64,000 bases of DNA from Diaporthe sp. PMI_573. Taxonomy: Eukaryota; Ascomycota; Sordariomycetes; Diaporthales; Diaporthaceae. The position numbers and the translations under genes were made by a program. Under the pieces are notes generated by a model. That model had not been told where the DNA came from and made no database searches. It saw only the letters and a list, made by a program, of their open reading frames with translations. Every line of letters begins with the position of its first letter. Position 1 is the stretch's first letter. Positions 56,701-64,000 of the stretch are shown piece by piece. The stretch spans positions 1 to 64,000 of the forward strand of contig JAJTUP010000147.1 in the NCBI GenBank assembly GCA_021399435.1, in the 5' to 3' direction.

Positions 56701-56796
56701 CTCGACCGGATCGTGGTCGCTCACCGGGCTGGCGCGAAGTTTGAAACTGATCCCTTCAATGTAGATGAAAGTGTCAGTGTGAAGTATGATGAATGA
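53755..56796 (+). CDS. divergent SNF2-like superfamily 2 ATPase, accessory
   Basis: A large single-exon protein of 1013 aa. Helicase-type motifs appear in SNF2 order: FLASEMGSGKSYIII (Walker A, GSGKS at 361-365), ALIHVPSAAMPGWIDIL (motif Ia, about 456-472), HFIDEAHKV (DEAH at 599-602), and FVTGTPFGAQLRDLAA (TGTP at 637-640). Near the C-terminus are VASEALNLQIANRLIL and QALARVNRAGQ (motifs V and VI, about 957-967). The part between motifs I and Ia carries a Cys cluster (Cys424, Cys436, Cys438, Cys439), perhaps a metal site. The N-terminal 300 residues are not recognised. Motif VI has Val where SNF2 proteins usually have His or Tyr before Arg. Identity to known remodelers looks low, so a remodelling role is only inferred. 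It lies beside a HET relic and gene-poor DNA, as accessory genes often do. Confidence 0.8.
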   Translation: MAQQLPNNNPVFRRPANLDIIQDAALPSASVLLSGYANLRCCRYAVCINESGQTGVLPEEKDYHVQYFGNVEKLGTEENYHFHPIAFDEFIRQIRFECGAASARQLTVWATSNLSTPATRISSDEHILDVIRHHDEVFRNDPFNHVILYFFVEFNRRSGTIPSRSSRECIAQPNLLDRIDPYVAAGGVSPTHVPDTRTTGLGLNRDNDAVDPPMVTPVSPKRSNTLESGKKAVNKLTIAVKSAAGTVKDLVSPRGVPEQHTVLTELASGIEEEDYLTSLLPRSSGSPEHQADIDNYQAQLFERFARFFPHIDPGQRDNKRSIHFRNTALAVTPHQFCRAMEILFQDHTTGIAGGFLASEMGSGKSYIIICCAVIRALLFESRRRVEREWEVVETRARSSKKGSSSRHVLEHLPRDAPRGQGLTCPTQRYRGNDVTCFCCPDGATRNHISELKPGAALIHVPSAAMPGWIDILEGAIFSKIAYNVTVLYAGTITSSRLQPSPDFLGGTRFNRWTMGAVLPEGHPGGLITNTQELDWVAQPAPLSDGSMAIETYIVVTPHNSTKLRELYSWHVQDLSPAPQNCQFPREGLYAFPVGIHFIDEAHKVLEDNSLPLVMAREHRHIRATPSSARPADIWFVTGTPFGAQLRDLAAAASFLAPDRAGDAKTLHTTYEAIRPAMTNTPRAMFETLFDKVLGGPLVIRDISNTHFLGSLVSDIQNVRPQYVSRNTPGSQLHSVRMIIDTKVSKGPRDAYFDTLLNLKQNTELLYLLSMFPSAARLLLESPNLAFTDLDTRRTIRKESNTTGESLISHKDFRSFAEKLTRGPRSPKLQHILDELERMAKDNTPRPQNSKAGTSANVQCDKTLKKMVIITPTLFTAVMLYVILARSHPRSGPLLYHEDLKQSQRSDVLRRFNSLRKRDGPSRCFIAPASVASEALNLQIANRLILTSPLLNIHQENQALARVNRAGQCFDVELKVLLLEDSPLDRIVVAHRAGAKFETDPFNVDESVSVKYDE

Positions 56797-57560
56797 AGCA
56801 AAGGAAATTCGTCGATTGGGTGAGTGAATTCCTTGCTTTTAGGACAAAGTCGAGACAAATACATAGATTGTTCAATTTTAGAATTATTTACGAATAAGCA
56901 CCCGTGGACACGAAACAATTTTTCTGCAACGGTGACCACTGTGACTCAGTGCCTACGGTGCGCAAAGTCAGGTAATCGGGCCCTCATGTGTGCACTGGAT
57001 CATTTTTGCGCTGTAATGAGACCGAACTTCTTCCAACGCTCTTGCATCGATTGACTACTCGCTACTATGTGACCGTATGCGCATATAAGAGCGTATCCGT
57101 CTAGAAATTGCGTTGACTCGACGCATACAAGGTCGACTGGGCGGCGTCAGAGTGGTGGACCCAATAATTGGCCACATGTGCATGCAGCCTACATGCGAAA
57201 AAAAAGTGCCTCATTTTGTGTACAAACGTTATAATCGTACAAGTCGGCGTTGCAGTGCCATTGTGCTCACTTGAAGCTACATGCATCGTGAGTTCGTTGT
57301 TTCACCATCTCCGGCTGGCGACTTGTTCGCACATCGCTCCCGGTGAAAATGCCGAGGTCCACCGGCACAGCATATCTCCGCAGTAGTCTCAAACTTCTTG
57401 GACTCGCACCCCGCATAACAGAAATATAGACTCATAGACTTTTGCATGTTTCCTCTCTGAATCGTTACGCCTGGAGGAAGACGTGTCTCAAACCTCACCT
57501 AGAGAAGGCCTATTGTCCACCATCTTGTTGTTGTTGCTCCTCGGTCCAATCCGCCCCAAT
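56797..57560. other. intergenic, no gene seen
   Basis: About 760 bp between the SNF2-like gene and the amidase, both on +. No feature was recognised. Confidence 0.55.
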
Positions 57561-59646
57561 ATGACTAGCCCAAGTACCAATGACTGGCAGGCTCGCGGGG
57601 CCGAGAAACGAGCACGCTGCCAGACTCTGATACCAAAACCCTGGCACCTTCCCTCTGCGCTCCTGCAGACCCTCAAACACCCACTCGAGTCGTCAAAGAA
57701 TAATCTTATCGAGCTAGGCATCGTCCGCCGCTCAGGGCTGCTCACGGACAAGGAGCTCAAAATTACAGAAGCCTATGATGTCCAGGGCCTCCTCAAAGCG
57801 CTTGCGTCCGGGGAACTTTCCTCACTTGAAGTGACAGTGGCATTCTGCAAGAGGGCAGCCATTGCTCAGCAGCTGGTCTGGTCGATCCTCACTTGGTGTT
57901 TAAATCCCTGCTCTTCATCACTGACATTGACCTCAAGACGTCCTGTCTCACCGAGATATTCTTCGAAGAGGCCCAGGAGCGAGCTAAGCACTTGGATGCC
58001 CTTAGAGCGGAGGGCAAGCTTGTTGGCCCTCTACATGGGCTGCCAATCAGCCTCAAAGACAGCTTTCAGGTCCGCGGTACTGATGCCACCCTTGGCTTCA
58101 TTGCGTACCTTGATAATGGCCCATCTCAAGAGAATTCGTATATGGTCGATACTTTGTTGAATTTGGGCGCTGTTCTGTATTGCAAGACCAACATTCCTCA
58201 GACCCTCATGGTATGTGATACCTGGCTTCTGCTCAGTTTGTCCAGGCCTTCTCTCTCCGTCACAACTCTCTCACTAATGAGACTCCCTTTCACAGACCGC
58301 CGACTCGCATAACCATGTCTTCGGCCGGGCTCTCAACCCATGGAACACGAGCCTCACTGCAGGAGGATCTACTGGTGGCGAAGGTGCCCTTATTGCCTTT
58401 CGGGGCTCACCGCTTGGCGTAGGGACTGACGTTGCTGGTAAGTCGTCCGCCTTCCAGGGAAAAAGAGCAGGAGATTGACAGGCGCAGGATCCATCCGCAT
58501 TCCTTCCCTGTGCTGCGGATTATACGGATTTCGGCCGACCACGTGCAGAACTCCATACGGGAAACAAGCCCCGAACGCCAACCCTGGCCTGCGGACTATT
58601 CTGCCCTCTGCCGGCCCTCTTGCAAACGACATAGGCGCCCTGGAGATATTTCTGCAATCGGTGATCGACTCCAGGCCAGCATTGCTGGATTCGACCGTGT
58701 TAGATGTGCCTTGGAGGAGCGTCGGCCCGCCGAAGACGAAGCTCCGATTCGGTGTCCTCGCTGAGGACCCCTTGCTGCCTCTGCACCCTCCGGTCAGGAA
58801 AGCTGTGTCTGACACGGCGGATCTACTCCGGTCCCAGGGGCACGAAATCGTGCCGCTAACCGCTCAAGAGTGTCTGACTGCAGCAAGCTACGATGTGGCC
58901 ACCCAACTGTTCGGCCTGGACAAAACGTCGGCTGAGATACTCGCCAAGGGTGGCGAGCCGCTTGTCCCGTCCTTGGTCTTTATCCGGGATGCAATGAAAG
59001 AAGTCAAGTTTGACCGGGACTTCCTCCCTGACACAAGGGCTATCAAAGATCCATTGCAGAGACTGTCACTTCTCAATGTGAAGAGGTACGAGATACAAGA
59101 CCTTTGGAAAAAGATGTGGGTGGCTCGGGGACTCGATGCCGTGATCGGCCCCGGCGCGCAGACAACTGCGGTGGAGCACGATATGTATGCGTTGGCGCCG
59201 TACACTTGCCTGTTCAGCTTCCTTGATGTGAGTGCCATCGTATTCGAGCCTTCTGTTGAGAACCAGTGGCTGACACCTAAGCAGTATCCTGCGTGTGTGA
59301 TTCCCGTCGGCCGAGTCGAGAACCCAAGTCCAGCCGAAAGCGTAGTAAAGCGCCCAGGTCAGACTGTACCACCTTGTGAGTAACTCCGTTGTGACCTCAG
59401 TTCTGTCCAAGTTTCACCCCTCACTTTGCATCGATCGCTTCTTCTCGTGACCCTGATCATAAATGAGACCGATCTGTGGTTAACACTTTGATAGACAACC
59501 CGGCAAACTTGGAGGGTGCCCCAACATCCATCCAGATTATCACGACGACGATGCGCGACGAAGAGTGCCTGGAAATTGCCAAGCTCATTGACACATATTA
59601 CGCAAGAGCCGGAAGCCGCAATGGCGCAAGCGCTTCCAAGTTGTAG
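57561..59646 (+). CDS. amidase-signature family amidase
   Basis: Hydrolyses amide bonds using a Ser-cisSer-Lys triad. Five exons, 57561-57875, 57938-58210, 58296-58437, 58488-59375 and 59495-59646, give 589 aa, frame consistent at each junction. The Lys is in GPLHGLPISLKDSFQVRG. The cis-Ser is in TAGGSTGGEGALIA. The nucleophile Ser is in GTDVA-GSIRIPS, rebuilt across the third intron. The first donor (GTCTGG) is not consensus, but removing that 62 bp gives the conserved AIAQQL-TSCLTEIFFEEA. The last exon (YNPANLEGAPTSIQIITTTM) is the usual end of fungal acetamidase-like enzymes. I start at 57561 because the frame before it lacks an ATG. The substrate is unknown. The gene converges on a GNAT gene. 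Confidence 0.88.
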
Positions 59647-59904
59647 ATGATTACATGGTCGTACGGAGTAGCTTCAGTGGCTTTCTCAGACCTTATATTC
59701 TAAGATACGTTTCCAGGAGTCATGAATAGCACCAGGCATCTTGACCACATAGTGATAGCATGAACCCACACCTAGAAACTTGAGATACGCAAGCCACGTT
59801 CCAACTTGTATAGCGCCGTAATTTAAACGCAACCTGGATATACGAATCTTTAATAGAGCAAGTGAGTGATTCCCATGTTCCAGTAGCTCACACACTTCCC
59901 AAGA

Positions 59905-60702
59905 TCACCGGGGAGCCGGCCGCAACATGCTCGTGATGTTGCCATGGGCCGTCTCAACTTCCCCCACCACCTCAAACCCAAAGTTGGAGTACAACCGCAC
60001 GCCCTCTGGTGCAGCAAGGACATATGCACAGCGCCCCGGGGCCTTATCCGTATCATCACAGACGCTCTGTAGCATCATCGACCCGATGCCACGCCTCTGG
60101 GAGTCCGTATGCACGGCCATAAATGTCAGGCGACATATGTTGTCGCGTCCCCTGAGTATCCGCATGCGCTCTGTCCTGAGCTTGCTGGAGAGGGCGAGCC
60201 AGGCGTCGACGTCGAGTGTCTCTGGCAGTTGGTTTCCTCGTTGCTTATTGGCCGTGGCGTTGGTGTTGGGAGGTTTCCCCTCGATCTCCTCTTGCTGCTC
60301 CTCTTGTTGTTGCTGCTGCTGCTAGTGGTCTGACTGAGCCGAGTCCTCTGCCTTCTTGTCTGCTGTTTGCGCCGCGCGACTACGCTCCCGGTCGATGACC
60401 TCCCACCCGCAGAAGCCAACTGGCAAAAGATGTCCGTCGCCGTCGCCGGTGCCAGTGCAGTCACCACCATGAAGCTGGCACGCCTTCAGGTAGAACCCAT
60501 CCCCGGGGTCCGCCAGCGCCTCCTCCAGCCCGTCGATGTACCACTGCACCATCTCATCCCGCTCCTCTGGCGACATGGTGCTGTAAGTGGGGAACATGGT
60601 TCGGAAAAGCGGGCCATTCAGCATAGACGGGACATCGACACCTCGCACGATTGCCTCCGCGTCGGAAGGCCCAACTGGGAGGAGGCCGCTCAGTACAGCC
60701 AT
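59905..60702 (-). pseudogene. GNAT acetyltransferase with one TAG in a poly-Gln run
   Basis: A GNAT-fold N-acetyltransferase of 265 residues if read through. It starts MAVLSGLLPVGPSDAEAIVR at 60702 and has FYLKACQ and LPVGFCGWEV in the first strands. After a variable linker come LDVDAWLALSSKLRTERMRI and DNICRLTFMAVHTDSQRRGI, with the acetyl-CoA loop QRRGIGSMML, then LYSNFGFEVVGEVE. The frame is broken once, by TAG at 60322-60324 (codon 127), directly before a run of CAG and CAA codons. So a single C-to-T change of a Gln codon explains it. An intron ending at this TAG (CCACTAG) with a weak GTCATC donor at a codon boundary would also restore the frame. I find that less likely, but it is not excluded. 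Confidence 0.7.
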
Positions 60703-61353
60703 TTTGGGATGATCCGGGCAGCTATTATCAATCAACAACCAAAGTTTAGGCAGACGCTGCTGTACCAACAGTAGACCGAGGATATTAATACCTGACTAAG
60801 CGCTCCAGGTGCTAAATCCTGAAGTTGCAGTGGTTCCCCGTATGATGCACATTGTCACCTGCCTGCGACAGAAATGAGGTCTCGGCACATGTAACGCTAA
60901 TGTAGCCCGAAGCCCTCAGAATTACAGATACCCGCCAAACTTATAGACAAGAAGAACTGTGCACAGTTTCCGCTTACCAGTAGGCGGAATCAAACTTGTC
61001 CATAATCTGAAGACGAGGGTATCTCGTAACTTTAAAACTGGATGTGTAATTTAATTCGCATAGTAGCCAGGGTAGATTCGCTGGTATCTGACACAAAGCA
61101 CAAATAATACAATATTAAACTGCTTTCATTTACATAGTTTACAAGGAATGCAGAACCTGATGCACGACGCCGTTATACATACAGGTAATGAGAAACGAAG
61201 TTTATTCAATATCTTTATTTATCTATTGGATCGTGTTGAGTAGTGTCTCAAATTTCCGCGTGACCAACATACTCGCCCCATCGTCAATGCTATTAATACA
61301 ATCGCAAGACGGCCCCCATTACCTAGATATGTATGAGAGAGCGCCAAAGTCAC
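60703..61353. other. intergenic, AT-rich, carries palindromic repeat copy A
   Basis: About 650 bp upstream of the GNAT gene and downstream of the monooxygenase. It holds the 65 bp element at 60941-61008. The part from 61020 to 61330 is AT-rich and otherwise empty. Confidence 0.55.
60941..61008. repeat. 65 bp palindromic repeat, copy A
   Basis: Nearly identical to 62747-62810 in the same orientation. It begins TTATAGACAAG and ends with the near reverse complement CTTGTCCATAA, an 11 bp inverted end. Inside are the perfect 14 bp palindrome AACTGTGCACAGTT and an imperfect one, CCGCTTACCAGTAGGCGG. It looks like a tiny inverted-repeat element or a compound binding site. Confidence 0.7.
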
Positions 61354-62604
61354 TCACTGAGGCGGGCCCGCCTCATAGAAACTCTTCATTAAATTCGCCA
61401 GCGCCTGCGCTCCATCATCCGCAAACATAATCCCGCGGTTTCGCCACGACTCCTCGGCCTTGTCCTGCGCGCGCGCAAACATGCCCTCCTCGAACCTGCT
61501 CAGAAGCGGTGCCAGCGTCGCCCCGAACTCGCTCCCATCCTCCCCGCGCGCAGCCCACGCCTCGGAAATGGCAGACGCGAGCTCCAGCGCGTCCCACATT
61601 GCCAAGTTTACCCCCTCGCCCGCGAAAGGAGTCATAAGGTGCGCCGCGTCCCCAATGAGGGTAGCACCCGGCTTCGGCTCCCACCTGTGTCCCACCGGGA
61701 GCATAGCGAGGGGCTTGATCTGGGCGGCGCCGGGGCCCTGCTCGTCGAAGGCCACCGTGATGAGCTCCTTCAGCTCCGCGCCCCAGTCGCCGTAGCTGTT
61801 CTCGTCGCTCAAGAAGTGCGCCTTGAGCTCTGCGGCCGAAAGCTTCGAGAGAGACTCGACCATTGTGCTCTCATCTTCGTCGAGGGCGTTCGTCATCAGG
61901 TAGATCTGCGCTGAACCCTGCGCGGCGCGATGGCTATCCAAGCCGTGCTTGTTGCCGAGGGCGAGGAAGGAGCCCTTTCCGACGAGAGACGCCAGGTGCG
62001 GGTAGCGCTGTGTCATGTCCCTGATGAGAAGGGTGAGGTATTGCAGCCCGCTTGACTGTGGCTTCACCTCGCTGAGGATGGGTCGGATCTTGGACCACGC
62101 TCCGTCCGCGCCGATCACGAGGTCATACGTCTGAGATACAGCAGCGCTCGGGTCTGTGGCTGAACTGAGTCTCAGCGTGACTTCTCCAGTCGTGGAATTG
62201 CGGTCTGCAGAGAGCAGTTTCGCGTTATATTTAATCGAATCCTCTGGGATCTTGGACAAGAAAAGCTTGATGATGTTGTGTCTGGAAATCTCAGGCCGGT
62301 CGGCAGCTTCTCCCTGGTCCGAGTGCAAGATATTGCCGTGCTTGTCTGCGACTATCATGGACTCCTCGCACTCTCCAGTCAGAGGGAGAAATTGCTCGTA
62401 AAGCCCGCACGCGCGAATAGCAGCCAGACCCGATTCCTCGTGGAGGTCGAGCATTCCCGATGGTTCAGCCAGCTCTTTCTCGGTTGGACGCGGCCGAAGT
62501 TCGTAAATAGTGAAGGGGACGCTGTGCCGGTGCAGTAAGGCACCAAGAGTGAGTCCAGCAGGACCTCCACCGATTATGGCAATTCTTGGTTGTGCTTGGG
62601 CCAT
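61354..62604 (-). CDS. TetX-like FAD-dependent monooxygenase
   Basis: A group A flavin monooxygenase (aromatic or antibiotic hydroxylase type) of 416 aa, single exon, no signal peptide. It has the three usual motifs. The dinucleotide-binding RIAIIGGGPAGLTLGALL is at residues 6-23. The DG motif is in VIGADGAWSKIR (near 165). The GD motif is in LIGDAAHLMTPFAGEGVNLA (near 317). Of the family groups it resembles TetX and the fungal salicylate-hydroxylase-like sets; the substrate cannot be assigned. The 65 bp palindromic repeat copy B lies about 143 bp upstream of the start, where a promoter would be. Neighbours are a broken GNAT and an amidase. Confidence 0.9.
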   Translation of the reverse strand: MAQAQPRIAIIGGGPAGLTLGALLHRHSVPFTIYELRPRPTEKELAEPSGMLDLHEESGLAAIRACGLYEQFLPLTGECEESMIVADKHGNILHSDQGEAADRPEISRHNIIKLFLSKIPEDSIKYNAKLLSADRNSTTGEVTLRLSSATDPSAAVSQTYDLVIGADGAWSKIRPILSEVKPQSSGLQYLTLLIRDMTQRYPHLASLVGKGSFLALGNKHGLDSHRAAQGSAQIYLMTNALDEDESTMVESLSKLSAAELKAHFLSDENSYGDWGAELKELITVAFDEQGPGAAQIKPLAMLPVGHRWEPKPGATLIGDAAHLMTPFAGEGVNLAMWDALELASAISEAWAARGEDGSEFGATLAPLLSRFEEGMFARAQDKAEESWRNRGIMFADDGAQALANLMKSFYEAGPPQ

Positions 62605-62746
62605 TATGTGGATTTGAAGTGATGTAATTTGATTACAAGTGTTTGATGCACTAACGTGAACAGTATGTCTCGAAGATGCTGTGTTACAGAGACTAGGAAT
62701 ATGTCCATGACGAAGGGAAATGTCTTGGCTTATATAGTCTTTAGCC

Positions 62747-62810
62747 TAGACAAGAAGAACTGTGCACAGTTACGCTTACCAGAAGGCGGAATAAAACTTG
62801 TCCGTAATCT
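62747..62810. repeat. 65 bp palindromic repeat, copy B
   Basis: The same as copy A apart from about five differences, one of them a single-base indel. The 14 bp palindrome AACTGTGCACAGTT is intact. The inverted ends are less complete (CTAGACAAG against CTTGTCCGTAA). Confidence 0.7.
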
Positions 62811-63398
62811 ATCCGGCTTTGGATGCTTACTTCGAGGCCGGCGTAATAAGCACAAGGCAGCATTTGGGGGACTCGGTGAATTCGGTAGATTCGGAGGATT
62901 TAGCGCATCCGACACCAGCGACTTCTGAACAAGAACGATCCACAACCGCACAACAGTGTGTGCTTCGGTCACGAGCTAACAGGCTGCTAGGACGTGACGG
63001 GTAGGGCGCCTCAGGGTTCCTCTTTCTGGGCATTATCCCGGGTGTAAATTATCTTGAGAAATATTTACAAACTCACGACGTGAATATCTTGGTCAGTAGC
63101 ATATTGGACTATGCTCCAAAGTGATGAGACTGCAACCAAGAGCAAGTTGAGAACACACCAGCCCGGTCATTATCACCCATTGAACGACGTCTCTTTTGTT
63201 GCAACTCTGGCGTTGAACTGCCTGGCCTCGTGGAACCACATTTTCCCCCATCAAATCGCTTCTAAATCTGCTTGACATTCCTGACATGAACTTGACTCCT
63301 GCTAGAAGATCAAGTGTGCTGAAAGACCAGCATAAGCAATGTCTCAGACTTATTCCTAGCAGCTCACAAGAGCCGCACGTCACGATGCCCGCCATTAG

Positions 63399-63755
63399 AT
63401 GCGCCTCAAAGCGCAAGCCATTCACGACACCGAGGAGGACCTGCCCATCTTCAGCAACAAGATGAAAGACGCGCAGAACACTCAGACCGACAACATCCTA
63501 AAGCACCAGGCGCAGCGGCCCATATCCGAGATATCACACCAGCGGAGCCGGCACACCTACGGGCTCTACAACGAGAAGGAGGCCACCAGTAAGAAGCTCT
63601 ACGACTGGCTGAAAGAATGGCTATGCGGACGCTGTGCTGCCCGCGATGCGTCCAGACAAGGGAGGGTGGTTTTCCCGCGACTTGTGTTTGTCCAAGAAAG
63701 AAAACCAAGCCACAACATGTGTCAGTTGTGGATGCAGAGGATGCACCTCAAGTGA
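63399..63755 (+). CDS. small hypothetical protein or gene fragment
   Basis: An ATG-started frame of 118 codons, MRLKAQAIHDTEEDLPIFSN then KMKDAQNTQTDNILKHQAQR. It is hydrophilic and coding-like up to about residue 85 (EKEATSKKLYDWLKEWLCGR). The end is Arg/Cys-rich and may be read-through. I recognise no domain. It may be the remnant of a longer gene or an exon. Confidence 0.3.
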   Translation: MRLKAQAIHDTEEDLPIFSNKMKDAQNTQTDNILKHQAQRPISEISHQRSRHTYGLYNEKEATSKKLYDWLKEWLCGRCAARDASRQGRVVFPRLVFVQERKPSHNMCQLWMQRMHLK

Positions 63756-64000
63756 CTGATCACACTGCCAGACACAGGAGACAATGGATGAATCAAATTT
63801 TGGCAATATCTGGTGACAGGAGCCCGGCAGAGAGAATTAGGATGCGTCCTGGACCGTAATTAAAGCAGGGTTGACCCAACACGCGCGGAGGGCCAAACGG
63901 TGCTTAGATATTTAATTCAAGAGACCTGTCCCTGTGAATATCCTCTCGCATGTGACTTTACTCCAGTCCTTACAGTTGTGCCTCTTTTGTAGCGAAAGCT

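Larger units (their letters stand above)
62605..64000. other. intergenic to window end, repeat copy B, one orphan frame
   Basis: About 1.4 kb. It includes repeat copy B at 62747-62810 and a possible small gene at 63399. Nothing else was recognised. Confidence 0.5.

Overview
The window looks like nuclear DNA of a filamentous ascomycete, most likely a sordariomycete. Genes carry short GT-AG introns, mostly 40-80 bp, and intergenic gaps are 0.3-3 kb. The conserved genes include an Rtt109 histone acetyltransferase, mitoribosomal protein mL57, an Rkm4-like SET methyltransferase and a HET-domain gene. The left edge holds a retrotransposon wrecked by transitions in the style of repeat-induced point mutation (RIP). 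No tRNA, rRNA, CRISPR or bacterial feature was recognised. All exon coordinates were worked out by hand from splice signals, frame and family expectation.

Layout. 1-5690: remnant of a Ty3/Gypsy chromovirus, with gag, protease, RT, RNase H, integrase and chromodomain still readable between stops. 5729-6687: MFS transporter relic lacking its N-terminal half. 6918-9604 (-): C2H2 plus fungal-specific-domain regulator. 11469-12585 (+): zinc-free MDR oxidoreductase. 12803-14443 (-): GT31 Fringe-like glycosyltransferase. 16136-17119 (-): MpaB-like oxygenase. 18664-21642 (-): SNF2/RING ATPase of the Uls1/Rad5/Rad16 group. 22701-24099 (-): secreted tyrosinase. 25656-25889 (-): SMP-like fragment. 26520-27457 (-): mL57, sharing a roughly 500 bp upstream region with RTT109 (27961-29943, +). 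30237-31787 (-): Rkm4-like methyltransferase, convergent with RTT109.

34659-36405 (+): secreted oxalate decarboxylase. 36607-38227 (-): MFS transporter with one in-frame stop. 38785-40161 (-): HET-domain protein. 41008-42876 (+): BBE-like FAD oxidase in five exons. 43466-44995 (+): secreted beta-helix, GH28-like. 45918-46961 (+): DUF7587-like protein with a possible ADP-ribosyltransferase layout. 47247-48371 (-): bZIP factor. 51327-52226 (+): beta-carbonic anhydrase. 53755-56796 (+): very divergent SNF2-like ATPase. 57561-59646 (+): amidase. 59905-60702 (-): GNAT acetyltransferase with one TAG in a poly-Gln run. 61354-62604 (-): TetX-like flavin monooxygenase.

Housekeeping chromatin and ribosome genes sit in the middle (18-32 kb). 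The flanks are accessory: secreted enzymes, transporters, oxidoreductases, allorecognition-type genes and decaying copies. Three transporter or modifying-enzyme genes are broken. A 65 bp palindromic repeat lies upstream of both the GNAT and the flavin monooxygenase. A HET 3'-end relic lies about 14 kb from the intact HET gene. No complete biosynthetic cluster with a backbone synthase is present. The least explained intact genes are the divergent SNF2-like protein and the DUF7587-like protein.
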